Assembly: GCA_031269165.1 (NCBI GenBank)
Contig: JAISZQ010000351.1
Location: 1-17,662 of the forward strand
Direction: 5' to 3'
DNA: 17,662 nt
Source of the DNA: Spirochaetaceae bacterium
Lineage (GTDB): Bacteria > Spirochaetota > Spirochaetia > Treponematales > Breznakiellaceae
Shown: piece by piece, positions 1 to 6,516 of the stretch
Position numbering within the stretch: position 1 is the stretch's first letter
Layout of the letters: every line of letters starts with the position of its first letter
Notes under the pieces: model-generated
The model's database searches: none
What the model saw: the letters and a program-made list of their open reading frames with translations, nothing else
Told to the model about the DNA's origin: nothing
Program-made: the position numbers and the translations under genes

Positions 1-455
1 AAACGGGCGCCTAGTGACGGGCCACCCGGGGTGAAGACGGTATGGATAGGACTGATGAAGTTATATATCTTGCTGGCTTACCGGGAGTTCCTCGCATGAT
101 TCTGTGGGTCAAGATTAGCACCTGCCGTGGAGGCCCTTGGGCGGGTTGTGGCATGAACGCCCCTCGGCCCCCATTCTGGGGGAGAACGCCCCTCGACTGG
201 ATTGCTTCACCCTTCGGGTTCGCAATGACGATGCCACCTGTCATTGCGCCCGTCACCCACCAGTCATTGCGAGCGTAGCGCGGCAATCCAGCGTGACGGC
301 CTTCCCTCGACTGGATTGCTTCGTCGGCAAGCCTCCTCGCAATGACGGGTGGGCCCCGCGCAATGACGGGGGGATGGACGAGCGGATAGCCCCCGATACA
401 GGCACACAGCAACAGCGCCCCGGCCCCTCCTTCGCGCCCCCTTGCGCAACAACGC
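1..455. repeat. Repeat-filled region downstream of the ABC operon
   Basis: No gene is supported here; the open frames are translations of repeat DNA. Positions 1-117 show no recognisable feature. From 119 a B-type element begins (CACCTGCCGTGGAGGCCCT at about 119-137, then a GGCCCCC/GGGGG hairpin near 168-183). It is followed by the right half of an A-type element (about 199-230, from CTGGATTGCTTC to GCAATGACG) and a complete A-type element at 263-347. Short fragments of the A outer arm (TCATTGCG, GCAATGACG) lie between and after them. No clear intrinsic terminator for the minus-strand ABC operon was found here. Confidence 0.8.
263..347. repeat. A-type palindromic element
   Basis: It opens with GTCATTGCGAGC and closes with CTCGCAATGACG. 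Inside are the inner arms GGCAATCCAG and CTGGATTGCTTC, separated by a non-conserved loop of about 20 bases. Outer and inner arms are each other's reverse complement, so the unit can fold into one long imperfect hairpin. The same design recurs throughout the window. Confidence 0.85.
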
Positions 456-1328
456 TTACTCCTTAATCGCCCCGGCAGTCATCCCGCCGATAAAATATTG
501 CTGAAACAAAAGAAAGAGGACAAAAATCGGAATGACCGAGAATACTGAACCGGCAATCAAGAGATCATAATCATTCCCGTAGGGGGTTAAGAGCGTGTTA
601 AGCCCGATGGGAAGGGTGAACTTTGACGCATTCCGAAACACAAGGAGGGGCCAGAGCATATTGTTCCATGAGCCCATAGCGGATAAAATGCCCATTGCGG
701 CAAACGCGGGCTTGACCAAGGGCAACATAATGGTAAAGCAGATTCGGTATTCGTTGGCCCCGTCTATACGCCCGGCATCCAAGAGTCCTTTGGGGAGGCC
801 CTGCATATACTGCCGGAAGAAAAATATCGTTGCCGCCCCGCACAATCCCGGTAAAATAACCCCGGCAAAAGAGTCGATCAGCTTCAAGGCAATGATTTCC
901 ACATACAGGGGAAGCATGAGAATTTCAAAGGGCACCATCATCGTCGCGATGACGAGGAAAAAAAGAATGTTTTTCAACTTGAACACGTACATTGCCAAGC
1001 CGTAGGCCACAATATAGCAGACCAAGAGAGAAAGCGTAACCTGAACAATCGTGAGGAGAAGGCTGTTCTTGAACCACATAAAGTAACTGTGTTTGCCCGT
1101 AAAAAGAAACAGATAGTTTTTTAACGACATTCTGTCCGGATCAATGCCCAGAGAAAGGCCGTTCCGAATCAAGTCTTGCCCGGGCCTGAAAGACGCGATA
1201 ACAAAGGTTACTATCGGGGCGACAATCAGGGCGCAGAGGACGCTGAAAAACAACATTCCCAGGAATGTGTAAAGGCTCGCCTGTACTTTCAGGCTGCCGT
1301 ATTTTTTCTGCCGATAAAGTGTGCTCAT
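456..1328 (-). CDS. Sugar ABC transporter permease, MalG/CUT1 type
   Basis: Inner-membrane permease, about 290 aa, one half of the channel of a carbohydrate importer. The sequence shows about six hydrophobic spans. The cytoplasmic EAA loop, DAGRIDGANEYRICFTIMLP at about residues 190-209, matches the family pattern EAAxIDGAx8FxxIxLP and is the contact site for the ATPase. The C-terminus (YFIGGMTAGAIKE) also fits the MalG side of the family. I place the start at ATG 1328: a GGAG motif lies eight bases before it, whereas the TTG at 1334 would sit directly against that motif. The upstream permease stops at 1331, two bases away, so the two are probably translationally coupled. Family assignment is firm; the sugar cannot be told. 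Confidence 0.93.
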   Translation of the reverse strand: MSTLYRQKKYGSLKVQASLYTFLGMLFFSVLCALIVAPIVTFVIASFRPGQDLIRNGLSLGIDPDRMSLKNYLFLFTGKHSYFMWFKNSLLLTIVQVTLSLLVCYIVAYGLAMYVFKLKNILFFLVIATMMVPFEILMLPLYVEIIALKLIDSFAGVILPGLCGAATIFFFRQYMQGLPKGLLDAGRIDGANEYRICFTIMLPLVKPAFAAMGILSAMGSWNNMLWPLLVFRNASKFTLPIGLNTLLTPYGNDYDLLIAGSVFSVIPIFVLFLLFQQYFIGGMTAGAIKE

Positions 1329-1330
1329 AA

Positions 1331-2251
1331 TCAACGCTCCTTTTTGGGACGCAGGGTCCCGGTTAGGGTCAACTGGGCGGTATTGATGGCCAGGGCGATG
1401 ACCAAGAGCACTATGCCCACTGCGGAAGCGTAACCAAGCTGGTTGCGTTCGATGCCCCGCCGGTATAAATAGCCCACAATAGTAAGGGCGATGTTTCTTG
1501 GGCCGCCGTTTCCCATCAGCATAAATACTTCCATGAACATAGAGAGGCCCGCATAGATGCTGATGGTGAGTACATATATGGTGGTGGGATTCAGAAGGGG
1601 CAGCGTTATGTACCAGAACTTTTGCATCTTGGTGGCCCCGTCTATCTCGGCTGATTCATACAGCCCTGTGTCAATGCCCTTGAGTCCCGCAAGGAAATAA
1701 AGCATATTGACGCCGGTCCATCTCCAGCAACAGATAAGAACGAGCGCAAAGAACGCCGGTCCTTTTATGCCGAGCCAGCGGATAGGTTCATGGCCGAACA
1801 GGGCGATAATCTGGTTCATCGCCGAATTGGGCATTTCCGCGAAGGCAAGACGAAAAATGGTCCCGGAAACCACCACGGAGGTAAGGGCCGGCATATACAG
1901 AATAGCCTTAAAAACCCCTTTGGCTTTGACAAAATTACTGTCCATCAGTACCGCAAAGAGCATGGGAAAGGGAATAAGCAGGACTATGGTGAGCCCCATG
2001 TACAAAAAGCTGTTGCCGATTGCGATAAAAAAAGTCCGGTCCTTCAACAGTTTTCTGAAATTATCCAAACCGACCCACGTAACTTCCCCGGGGAGAATGT
2101 CCTGAAAACTCATTTTTACGGTGCTGAAAAGCGGGTATACCCAGAAAATTGAAAATGAGAGAAGAAACGGCAGTACGAAAACATAGGGCGCAACTTTCCA
2201 GTTGTATAGCAGTTCGCTTACCCTGTTCTTTCCGAGAATGTTCTTTGCCAT
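1331..2251 (-). CDS. Sugar ABC transporter permease, MalF/UgpA type
   Basis: About 306 aa, partner permease of the importer. The N-terminal part (FVLPFLLSFSIFWVYPLF) is typical of MalF/UgpA-like proteins. About six membrane spans follow, with an EAA loop at ESAEIDGATKMQKFWYITLP that binds the ATPase. The start ATG at 2251 is preceded by a strong ribosome-binding site (AAGGAGG). It follows the binding-protein gene after about 72 bases that carry a stem-loop, and it ends two bases before the second permease. No ATPase gene is adjacent; CUT1 systems often share a MsmX/MalK-like ATPase encoded elsewhere, which is my inference here. Confidence 0.93.
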   Translation of the reverse strand: MAKNILGKNRVSELLYNWKVAPYVFVLPFLLSFSIFWVYPLFSTVKMSFQDILPGEVTWVGLDNFRKLLKDRTFFIAIGNSFLYMGLTIVLLIPFPMLFAVLMDSNFVKAKGVFKAILYMPALTSVVVSGTIFRLAFAEMPNSAMNQIIALFGHEPIRWLGIKGPAFFALVLICCWRWTGVNMLYFLAGLKGIDTGLYESAEIDGATKMQKFWYITLPLLNPTTIYVLTISIYAGLSMFMEVFMLMGNGGPRNIALTIVGYLYRRGIERNQLGYASAVGIVLLVIALAINTAQLTLTGTLRPKKER

Positions 2252-2266
2252 AAGCAGATCCTCCTT

Positions 2267-2317
2267 GCAAAACGCTCCCGCGAGGCGGACGACCCGCCCC
2301 GCAAAAGAACGTTTTGC
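2267..2317 (-). promoter_or_regulatory. Intercistronic stem-loop between binding protein and permease
   Basis: GCAAAACG (2267-2274) pairs with CGTTTTGC (2310-2317), and an inner stem GGCGG/CCGCC (2284-2288 / 2294-2298) sits inside. It lies between the stop of the binding-protein gene and the ribosome-binding site of the first permease. Stem-loops in this position (malE-malF is the classic case) stabilise the upstream message and lower permease expression relative to binding protein. There is no T-run, so it is not a simple terminator. Confidence 0.55.
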
Positions 2318-2323
2318 TATGCG

Positions 2324-3699
2324 CTATTGTTCGATGTCAATTTCCGCTTGTCCCGCGTCAAGGGCGGTTTCAAGATCGCCGCCGTCCTGCAAAACATCAA
2401 CAAGGATGTTGGTGTTAAACTGCTCACTGACAAAGGGGTTGATGGTGTTGACCCGTATCTTGCCGATCTCATCTTTGATCGCGTTCAGCGTATCAAAGGG
2501 GTTGTTCCTGAAATAGGCAATGTACTTGTTGCTCGTATCGGTGGTGATTTTAGGATCTGACCAGATCGAGGTGTTGCAAGTGTCAAAGCCCAGAACTTCC
2601 CAGATTTTCACGTTGCCATCGTAGGAAAGTTTCGCCCAACTGATAAACTCCGCCGCCAGTTCCGGGTGTTTCGACTGGAGGGAAACGACCGTCCCGGTGC
2701 CGCCGATACCGACCGACCGGGGCTGGCCTTTTTCAAAGACCGGGCAAGGAGCAATAGCCCATTTACCATCCATTTCCGGCATATAGTTAAGGAAACGGGA
2801 CATGAACCACATGGCTTTGGGGAAGGCCACAATGTTACCTTCCGCCAAATTTGCATAACCTGTCTCCATATCCACATGACCGCCGGGGGAAAGCATGGCA
2901 ATGCCGTCTTTTAGCCACTGGGACTGCGCATTGATCATTTTTCGGATAGAATTGAGCTTGATATTCGCTCTTCCCGCGTCGTTGGTATAGTCTTCCCCGT
3001 ATTCGGCCATAGCCAGCCAAAGCCAGTCGGTGCCGCCGGTATCAACGCTCGTGATCTTTTTTCCCGTAGCCGCTAAATATTTTTTGCCTGCGGCGGCGAA
3101 ATCGTCCCACGTAACGATGGTTTTATAGTCAATGCCCGCAGCCTCCAGAAGTTCGGCGTTGTAGAACATAACCGTCGCCCCTACGTGGGTGGGAACGCCG
3201 TAGTATTTGCCGTTCTTGCCGTAAATATCGAGCCTGGCCTTGACAATATCCTTTTCAAAGGGGGCGACGTATGTGTTCAACTCCACAAAGGGGATCTGGC
3301 CCTTCATAAAATTGGGATACTGGCCGATCTCGATGTCGCAGAGATCCGGCGCCCCTTGTCCTGTCTGAACCGCCATCGTCATCTTGTTGTGCATCTCGGT
3401 GTAAGGGTAATTGGTGAAGGTAATCTGGAGTTGCTTATCGGGATGTTCCCGATTCCACTGTTCCAGCATGGACGCATAAAACTGGGCGTGGAGGTCCACG
3501 AAAGTCCACATCTCCAGTCTCGCGCCGGAGTCCGGCCCTACAGTACTAATGGCGGTCGCTTGTATCTCAGCAGCATCCCCCCCCCCCCGTCAGTTGAGGC
3601 TCCCCCACTCTCCTGCGAGCGTTCCCGCTTCGTACATCCCGCAACCAGTAACCCGGCAGCCAGTACCACCAACACAATCGACAAATTCTTTAGTTTCAT
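2324..3699 (-). CDS. Sugar ABC substrate-binding lipoprotein, frame broken at a G12 tract
   Basis: Extracellular lipid-anchored sugar-binding protein (SBP_bac_1 type). The first segment starts at ATG 3699 behind TGGAGGAAAA and encodes a lipoprotein signal peptide ending LLVAGC, with the acylated Cys at residue 22. It then enters a low-complexity linker and a run of 12 G (3577-3588 as C on the plus strand). In the start frame the gene stops shortly after, at 3538. The mature domain (MWTFVDLHAQFYASMLEQW onward) is open in another frame from the G-run to 2324. Restoring the frame needs 13 or 10 G and gives about 458 aa, normal for the family. No other lesion is seen. Either the tract is a phase-variable switch caught in the off state, or it is a homopolymer sequencing error. 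Confidence 0.9.
3577..3588 (-). repeat. Poly-G (12) tract inside the binding-protein gene
   Basis: Twelve consecutive C on the plus strand, twelve G on the coding strand, located just after the lipoprotein signal peptide. The upstream frame reads four Gly codons and then ATG CTG..., reaching a stop. One extra G, or two fewer, reads GAT GCT GCT GAG and continues into the mature protein. Tracts this long are prone to slipped-strand change and to miscounting by sequencing. Confidence 0.9.
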
Positions 3700-3727
3700 T
3701 TTTTCCTCCAATATGAAAAAAATTTCG

Positions 3728-3773
3728 TTAATGTTTGATTTACGTGATACGTGTTCGTTCACGCTTCATTAAC
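3728..3773. promoter_or_regulatory. Putative operator in the ABC operon leader
   Basis: An inverted repeat GTTAATG (3728-3734) / CATTAAC (3767-3773) encloses a second short pair, CGTGA/TCACG (3743-3747 / 3759-3763). It lies between the predicted transcription start (about 3773) and the ribosome-binding site, where a repressor could block transcription. No regulator gene is adjacent, so this rests on symmetry and position only. Confidence 0.35.
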
Positions 3774-3779
3774 ATATCT

Positions 3780-3808
3780 ATACTATCACGGCTTTTGTGT
3801 GCTGTCAA
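3780..3808 (-). promoter_or_regulatory. Sigma-70 promoter of the sugar ABC operon
   Basis: On the minus strand the -35 box TTGACA (3808-3803) matches consensus exactly. The -10 box TAGTAT (3785-3780) lies 17 bases downstream. The predicted transcript starts near 3773, about 75 bases before ATG 3699. A-tracts lie directly upstream of the -35. Confidence 0.8.
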
Positions 3809-3812
3809 GTAC

Positions 3813-3867
3813 TTTTTTCAATTTTTGTCGATTTTTCGCGGTTTTTTTTCAGAATTTTTTCATTTTT
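3813..3867 (-). promoter_or_regulatory. Phased A-tracts (UP element / bent DNA) upstream of the promoter
   Basis: Six T-runs on the plus strand (A-runs on the transcribed direction) occur at 3813-3818, 3822-3826, 3832-3836, 3842-3849, 3855-3860 and 3863-3867. Their centres are on average about 10 bases apart, near one helical turn, and they begin five bases upstream of the -35 box. Such arrays curve DNA and can bind the RNA polymerase alpha subunit. Confidence 0.6.
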
Positions 3868-4108
3868 GAAGAGTATTCCGTGAACCGTGAAGGCCACACG
3901 CGCGATAGCAGGTTGCTTGGACGAAAAATATGGATAAGGGGGGGGGGGTCTGTTTCAAAACTTCACGCTGCGGTAGAGGGCAGATTTCTCTTGAGGCTAT
4001 CGTTGGGCGATGCCGTTTTTGGGCGGGAAGCGGCACGGAAAGGCCGTACTTGGCTCCTATACCTTACCGGATACGCTATGTATTCGCTGTTACAATCGTG
4101 TCGGACTA
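3868..4108. other. Intergenic region with a G11 tract
   Basis: No coding region is convincing between the ABC promoter region and the lipoprotein stop. The main feature is a run of 11 G at 3938-3948 (plus strand), roughly 165 bases upstream of the predicted ABC transcription start. No intrinsic terminator with a T-run was found for the minus-strand gene that ends at 4109. Confidence 0.6.
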
Positions 4109-4117
4109 CTAGTAGTC
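4104..4117. repeat. Perfect palindrome spanning the lipoprotein stop codon
   Basis: GACTACTAGTAGTC is fully self-complementary over 14 bases and includes the TAG stop of the minus-strand lipoprotein gene. There is no following T-run, so a terminator role is not supported. Confidence 0.5.
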
Positions 4118-4861
4118 GTCCGGTAAACGGAAGACGGCGATAAACGTGGGGGCGCTGTAGATAGCGGTGAGGGTGTTCGGGTTGATGCCCCGTTTTATGA
4201 TGTAGACAGCGCAATAGGAGTAGTCACCGTCGCCGCTGAGCTGTGCGACATCCCGGTTCTGAGCGTTACGCAAATCGCTAAAATTCCTGAAACGGCGGTC
4301 ATCAAGGGGAAGCGGTGTGAACGTGCCGCCACCGTTTGACCGATTCAAGGTTTGTGCCGTGCCGCCATTCACCATCAGAGACGGAAGCAAGGCGTTGTTT
4401 ACATTGGAAAAGTCAATGGTTATCGTGCTCGTTGACGCGGAAAGCGTCTCGGTTGACCCGATGACTATGGGATAAAAATTCCGGTTGGAGAAAACGGTTG
4501 GGGTGAAAACCTGGGGAGTCGATGTGTTTAACGTCGTATAGGGCAGGATGCCTCTATAATCCGAATTGAGGGTTCCGTTGATTCTGCTCATCGCGTCGGG
4601 CTGTATGGTTGACGACTCGCTTTCCCCGCTAATGTAGATTTTATAATAGAGGAGATAACTGGGCGAGTACATATTTTCGCCGCTTGCCGACATTCCTCCT
4701 ACCTCGGCCTTGGTATTTGAAGTAACGGACACCCACAACTCCGGCGATAAATAGGGTTCGTCATCAATGCCGCAGGAGGTCATACCGCACACGAAGACGA
4801 CGACTATCAAAAACCGCGAACACGCGAGAAATAGTTTTTGAGAAGCCGCCCGGAAACTCAT
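4109..4861 (-). CDS. Predicted lipoprotein of unknown function
   Basis: About 250 aa. The N-terminus has basic residues, a hydrophobic stretch (about residues 15-28) and a Cys at about 30 in the context GMTSC, which fits the loose spirochaetal lipobox, so the mature protein is probably lipid-anchored. The rest is rich in Ser, Thr and Asn with no motif I recognise. The start ATG overlaps the stop of the upstream TPR gene as ATGA (4858-4861), implying coupled translation and a shared role in the envelope. I do not assign a function. Confidence 0.75.
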   Translation of the reverse strand: MSFRAASQKLFLACSRFLIVVVFVCGMTSCGIDDEPYLSPELWVSVTSNTKAEVGGMSASGENMYSPSYLLYYKIYISGESESSTIQPDAMSRINGTLNSDYRGILPYTTLNTSTPQVFTPTVFSNRNFYPIVIGSTETLSASTSTITIDFSNVNNALLPSLMVNGGTAQTLNRSNGGGTFTPLPLDDRRFRNFSDLRNAQNRDVAQLSGDGDYSYCAVYIIKRGINPNTLTAIYSAPTFIAVFRLPDDY

Positions 4862-5550
4862 TCGTTTTCGTCAAGCACAATGAGCCGTGATTGTGCCAAG
4901 TTTCTCCACGTCTCGCCGGAATAATCAGGATAATCTTCAATGACTTTCCGGTAGGCAAGACGGGCGGCTTCCCTATCGCCCTGCGTTTCCTGCAAGCGGC
5001 CTATGGAAAACTGGGCTCGCGCGCCGATGACGGATGTTGGCGCGTCGGCACTCCGGGTGAAATAGTCGATGGCTTTCGCGGCGTTGCCTCCTTCCTCCGC
5101 CGCGATCCCGGCGTTAAAGAGACTGGGCCCGGAAAGGTGCGTCTTTGCGCCCTTCTGTGCCGATTGCTCAAAGGCGTTTTCCGCATCGGCCCATTTTTTC
5201 TCCTTCGCGTAGATGTTCCCGACAAGGGACCACGCCTTCGCTCCCGCATAACCGCCCGCGCCTTCCGCGAAAGCCTCGAGATCGCCGCGCAGAGTCTCGA
5301 TACCGGACGCCGCATCATCCGCTTCGTTCCCGATGAGGTCCGCCAGTTGATCGTATCGTTCTATCAAGCCTTCCAGAGCGGCAAGTTTCTTCTTGGTATC
5401 CGCATCCAGCACTCCGGCGGCAATAAAAAACACCGCGATCGCCCCGATAACGGCGGCGAGCAGTCCGGCGAAAAGTTTTCTCTTTTGTTGCAGAAAATCC
5501 GCGAACGAGCGCGTTGTTTCCTGTTTTGCGACGGTATTTTCGCTTTCCAT
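4858..5550 (-). CDS. Membrane-anchored TPR protein (YfgM-like domain)
   Basis: About 230 aa: a short cytoplasmic N-terminus, one membrane span at about residues 27-49, then an alpha-helical extracytoplasmic part. TPR-like units are visible, for example KAWSLVGNIYAKEKKWADAE, LFNAGIAAEEGGNAAKAIDY and AQFSIGRLQETQGDREAARL. This layout resembles YfgM/PF09976 proteins, which act in envelope protein quality control or as scaffolds. The start codon shares one base with the stop of the sigma-54 activator (TAATG at 5552-5548), and its own stop overlaps the following lipoprotein gene, so the three genes form one translationally coupled unit. The specific partner is unknown. Confidence 0.85.
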   Translation of the reverse strand: MESENTVAKQETTRSFADFLQQKRKLFAGLLAAVIGAIAVFFIAAGVLDADTKKKLAALEGLIERYDQLADLIGNEADDAASGIETLRGDLEAFAEGAGGYAGAKAWSLVGNIYAKEKKWADAENAFEQSAQKGAKTHLSGPSLFNAGIAAEEGGNAAKAIDYFTRSADAPTSVIGARAQFSIGRLQETQGDREAARLAYRKVIEDYPDYSGETWRNLAQSRLIVLDENE

Positions 5551-6509
5551 TATACTTCCCTCTCAACCCCTAAGTCTTTGATGAGCCGCGACAAATACGT
5601 CCGCTCTATATCGAGAACCTTCGCCGTTCGCGTCTGGCTCCAGTTGTTTTTTTCAAGCACCACCCGGATAAACCGCTTCTTAAAATCATGCATCGCCGTT
5701 TTCAGATCGCAGTCGGCGTTCATGATATTCATCGCGGCCGGTTCGTTTATCAGAAACAGGTCGTCTTTTTCGATAAAGTGACCGCCTGAGATCACGCAGG
5801 CACGTTCGATACAGTTTGACAGTTCCCGCACGTTGCCCGGCCACGCATAACTCATCAGCGCCGACATCGCCTCGTCGCTAAACCCCGCGAATTGTTTCCC
5901 CGCCGCCTTTTCGTGTTTTTCCCTGAAAAAAACGGCAAGCCGCCTTATATCCTCGCCCCGTTCCCTGAGCGGCGGCACGCGCACCGGCAACACGTTCAGG
6001 CGGTAGTACAAATCTTTGCGAAAACGCCCGTCTTCAATCAGAGATTCAAGGTTTTTGTTGGTCGCCGCGACAATCCGCACGTCGGCGGTCAACGAGACAT
6101 CCGCCCCGACCTTCTCGAAAGACTTTTCGGCAAGGAAACGCAATAGTTTCGCCTGAATGGGTGTTTCCACGTCGGCGATCTCGTCCAAAAACAACGTGCC
6201 GCCTTCCGCCAGCTCAAAACGGCCTTTCCGGTCGGCTTCCGCCCCGGTAAAAGCGCCTTTCACGTAGCCAAAAAGCTCGCTTTCCGCGAGTCCGAGCGGC
6301 AATGCCGCGCAGTTTACCCGGACGAAAGGCCCACTCGCCCGCCCGCTACACAGATGAACTTCCTCGGCAAAGAACTCTTTCCCGACCCCGCTTTCACCCA
6401 AGATAAGGACAGGAGAATCGGTTTGGGCAATTTTTCCCAAAACGTCGAGTTTTTCCTTCATCACGGTGCTTTCCGCTATGAAGACCCGTTCTTGCCCATC
6501 CTCTGCCAT
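5550..6509 (-). CDS. Sigma-54-dependent transcriptional activator, PspF-like (no sensor domain)
   Basis: About 319 aa, an AAA+ enhancer-binding protein that would use ATP hydrolysis to open promoters bound by RNA polymerase with sigma-54. Visible motifs are Walker A GESGVGKE (about residues 38-45), the sigma-54-contacting loop GAFTGA (85-90), Walker B GGTLFLDE (103-110), the arginine-finger region FRKDLYYRLNV (163-173), and a C-terminal Fis-type helix-turn-helix (about 288-312). The protein starts almost directly with the AAA+ domain; there is no receiver, GAF or PAS domain, as in PspF. Activity may therefore be controlled by a partner protein; the coupled TPR membrane protein is a candidate (inference). 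It starts seven bases after the cmk-rpsA stop with only a weak ribosome-binding site. Confidence 0.93.
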   Translation of the reverse strand: MAEDGQERVFIAESTVMKEKLDVLGKIAQTDSPVLILGESGVGKEFFAEEVHLCSGRASGPFVRVNCAALPLGLAESELFGYVKGAFTGAEADRKGRFELAEGGTLFLDEIADVETPIQAKLLRFLAEKSFEKVGADVSLTADVRIVAATNKNLESLIEDGRFRKDLYYRLNVLPVRVPPLRERGEDIRRLAVFFREKHEKAAGKQFAGFSDEAMSALMSYAWPGNVRELSNCIERACVISGGHFIEKDDLFLINEPAAMNIMNADCDLKTAMHDFKKRFIRVVLEKNNWSQTRTAKVLDIERTYLSRLIKDLGVEREV

Positions 6510-6516
6510 AAAGTCG

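Noticed and set aside
3751..4143. Open frame over the ABC promoter region on the plus strand
   Set aside because: It covers T-rich promoter DNA and a poly-G run, lacks a ribosome-binding site and has no family resemblance.
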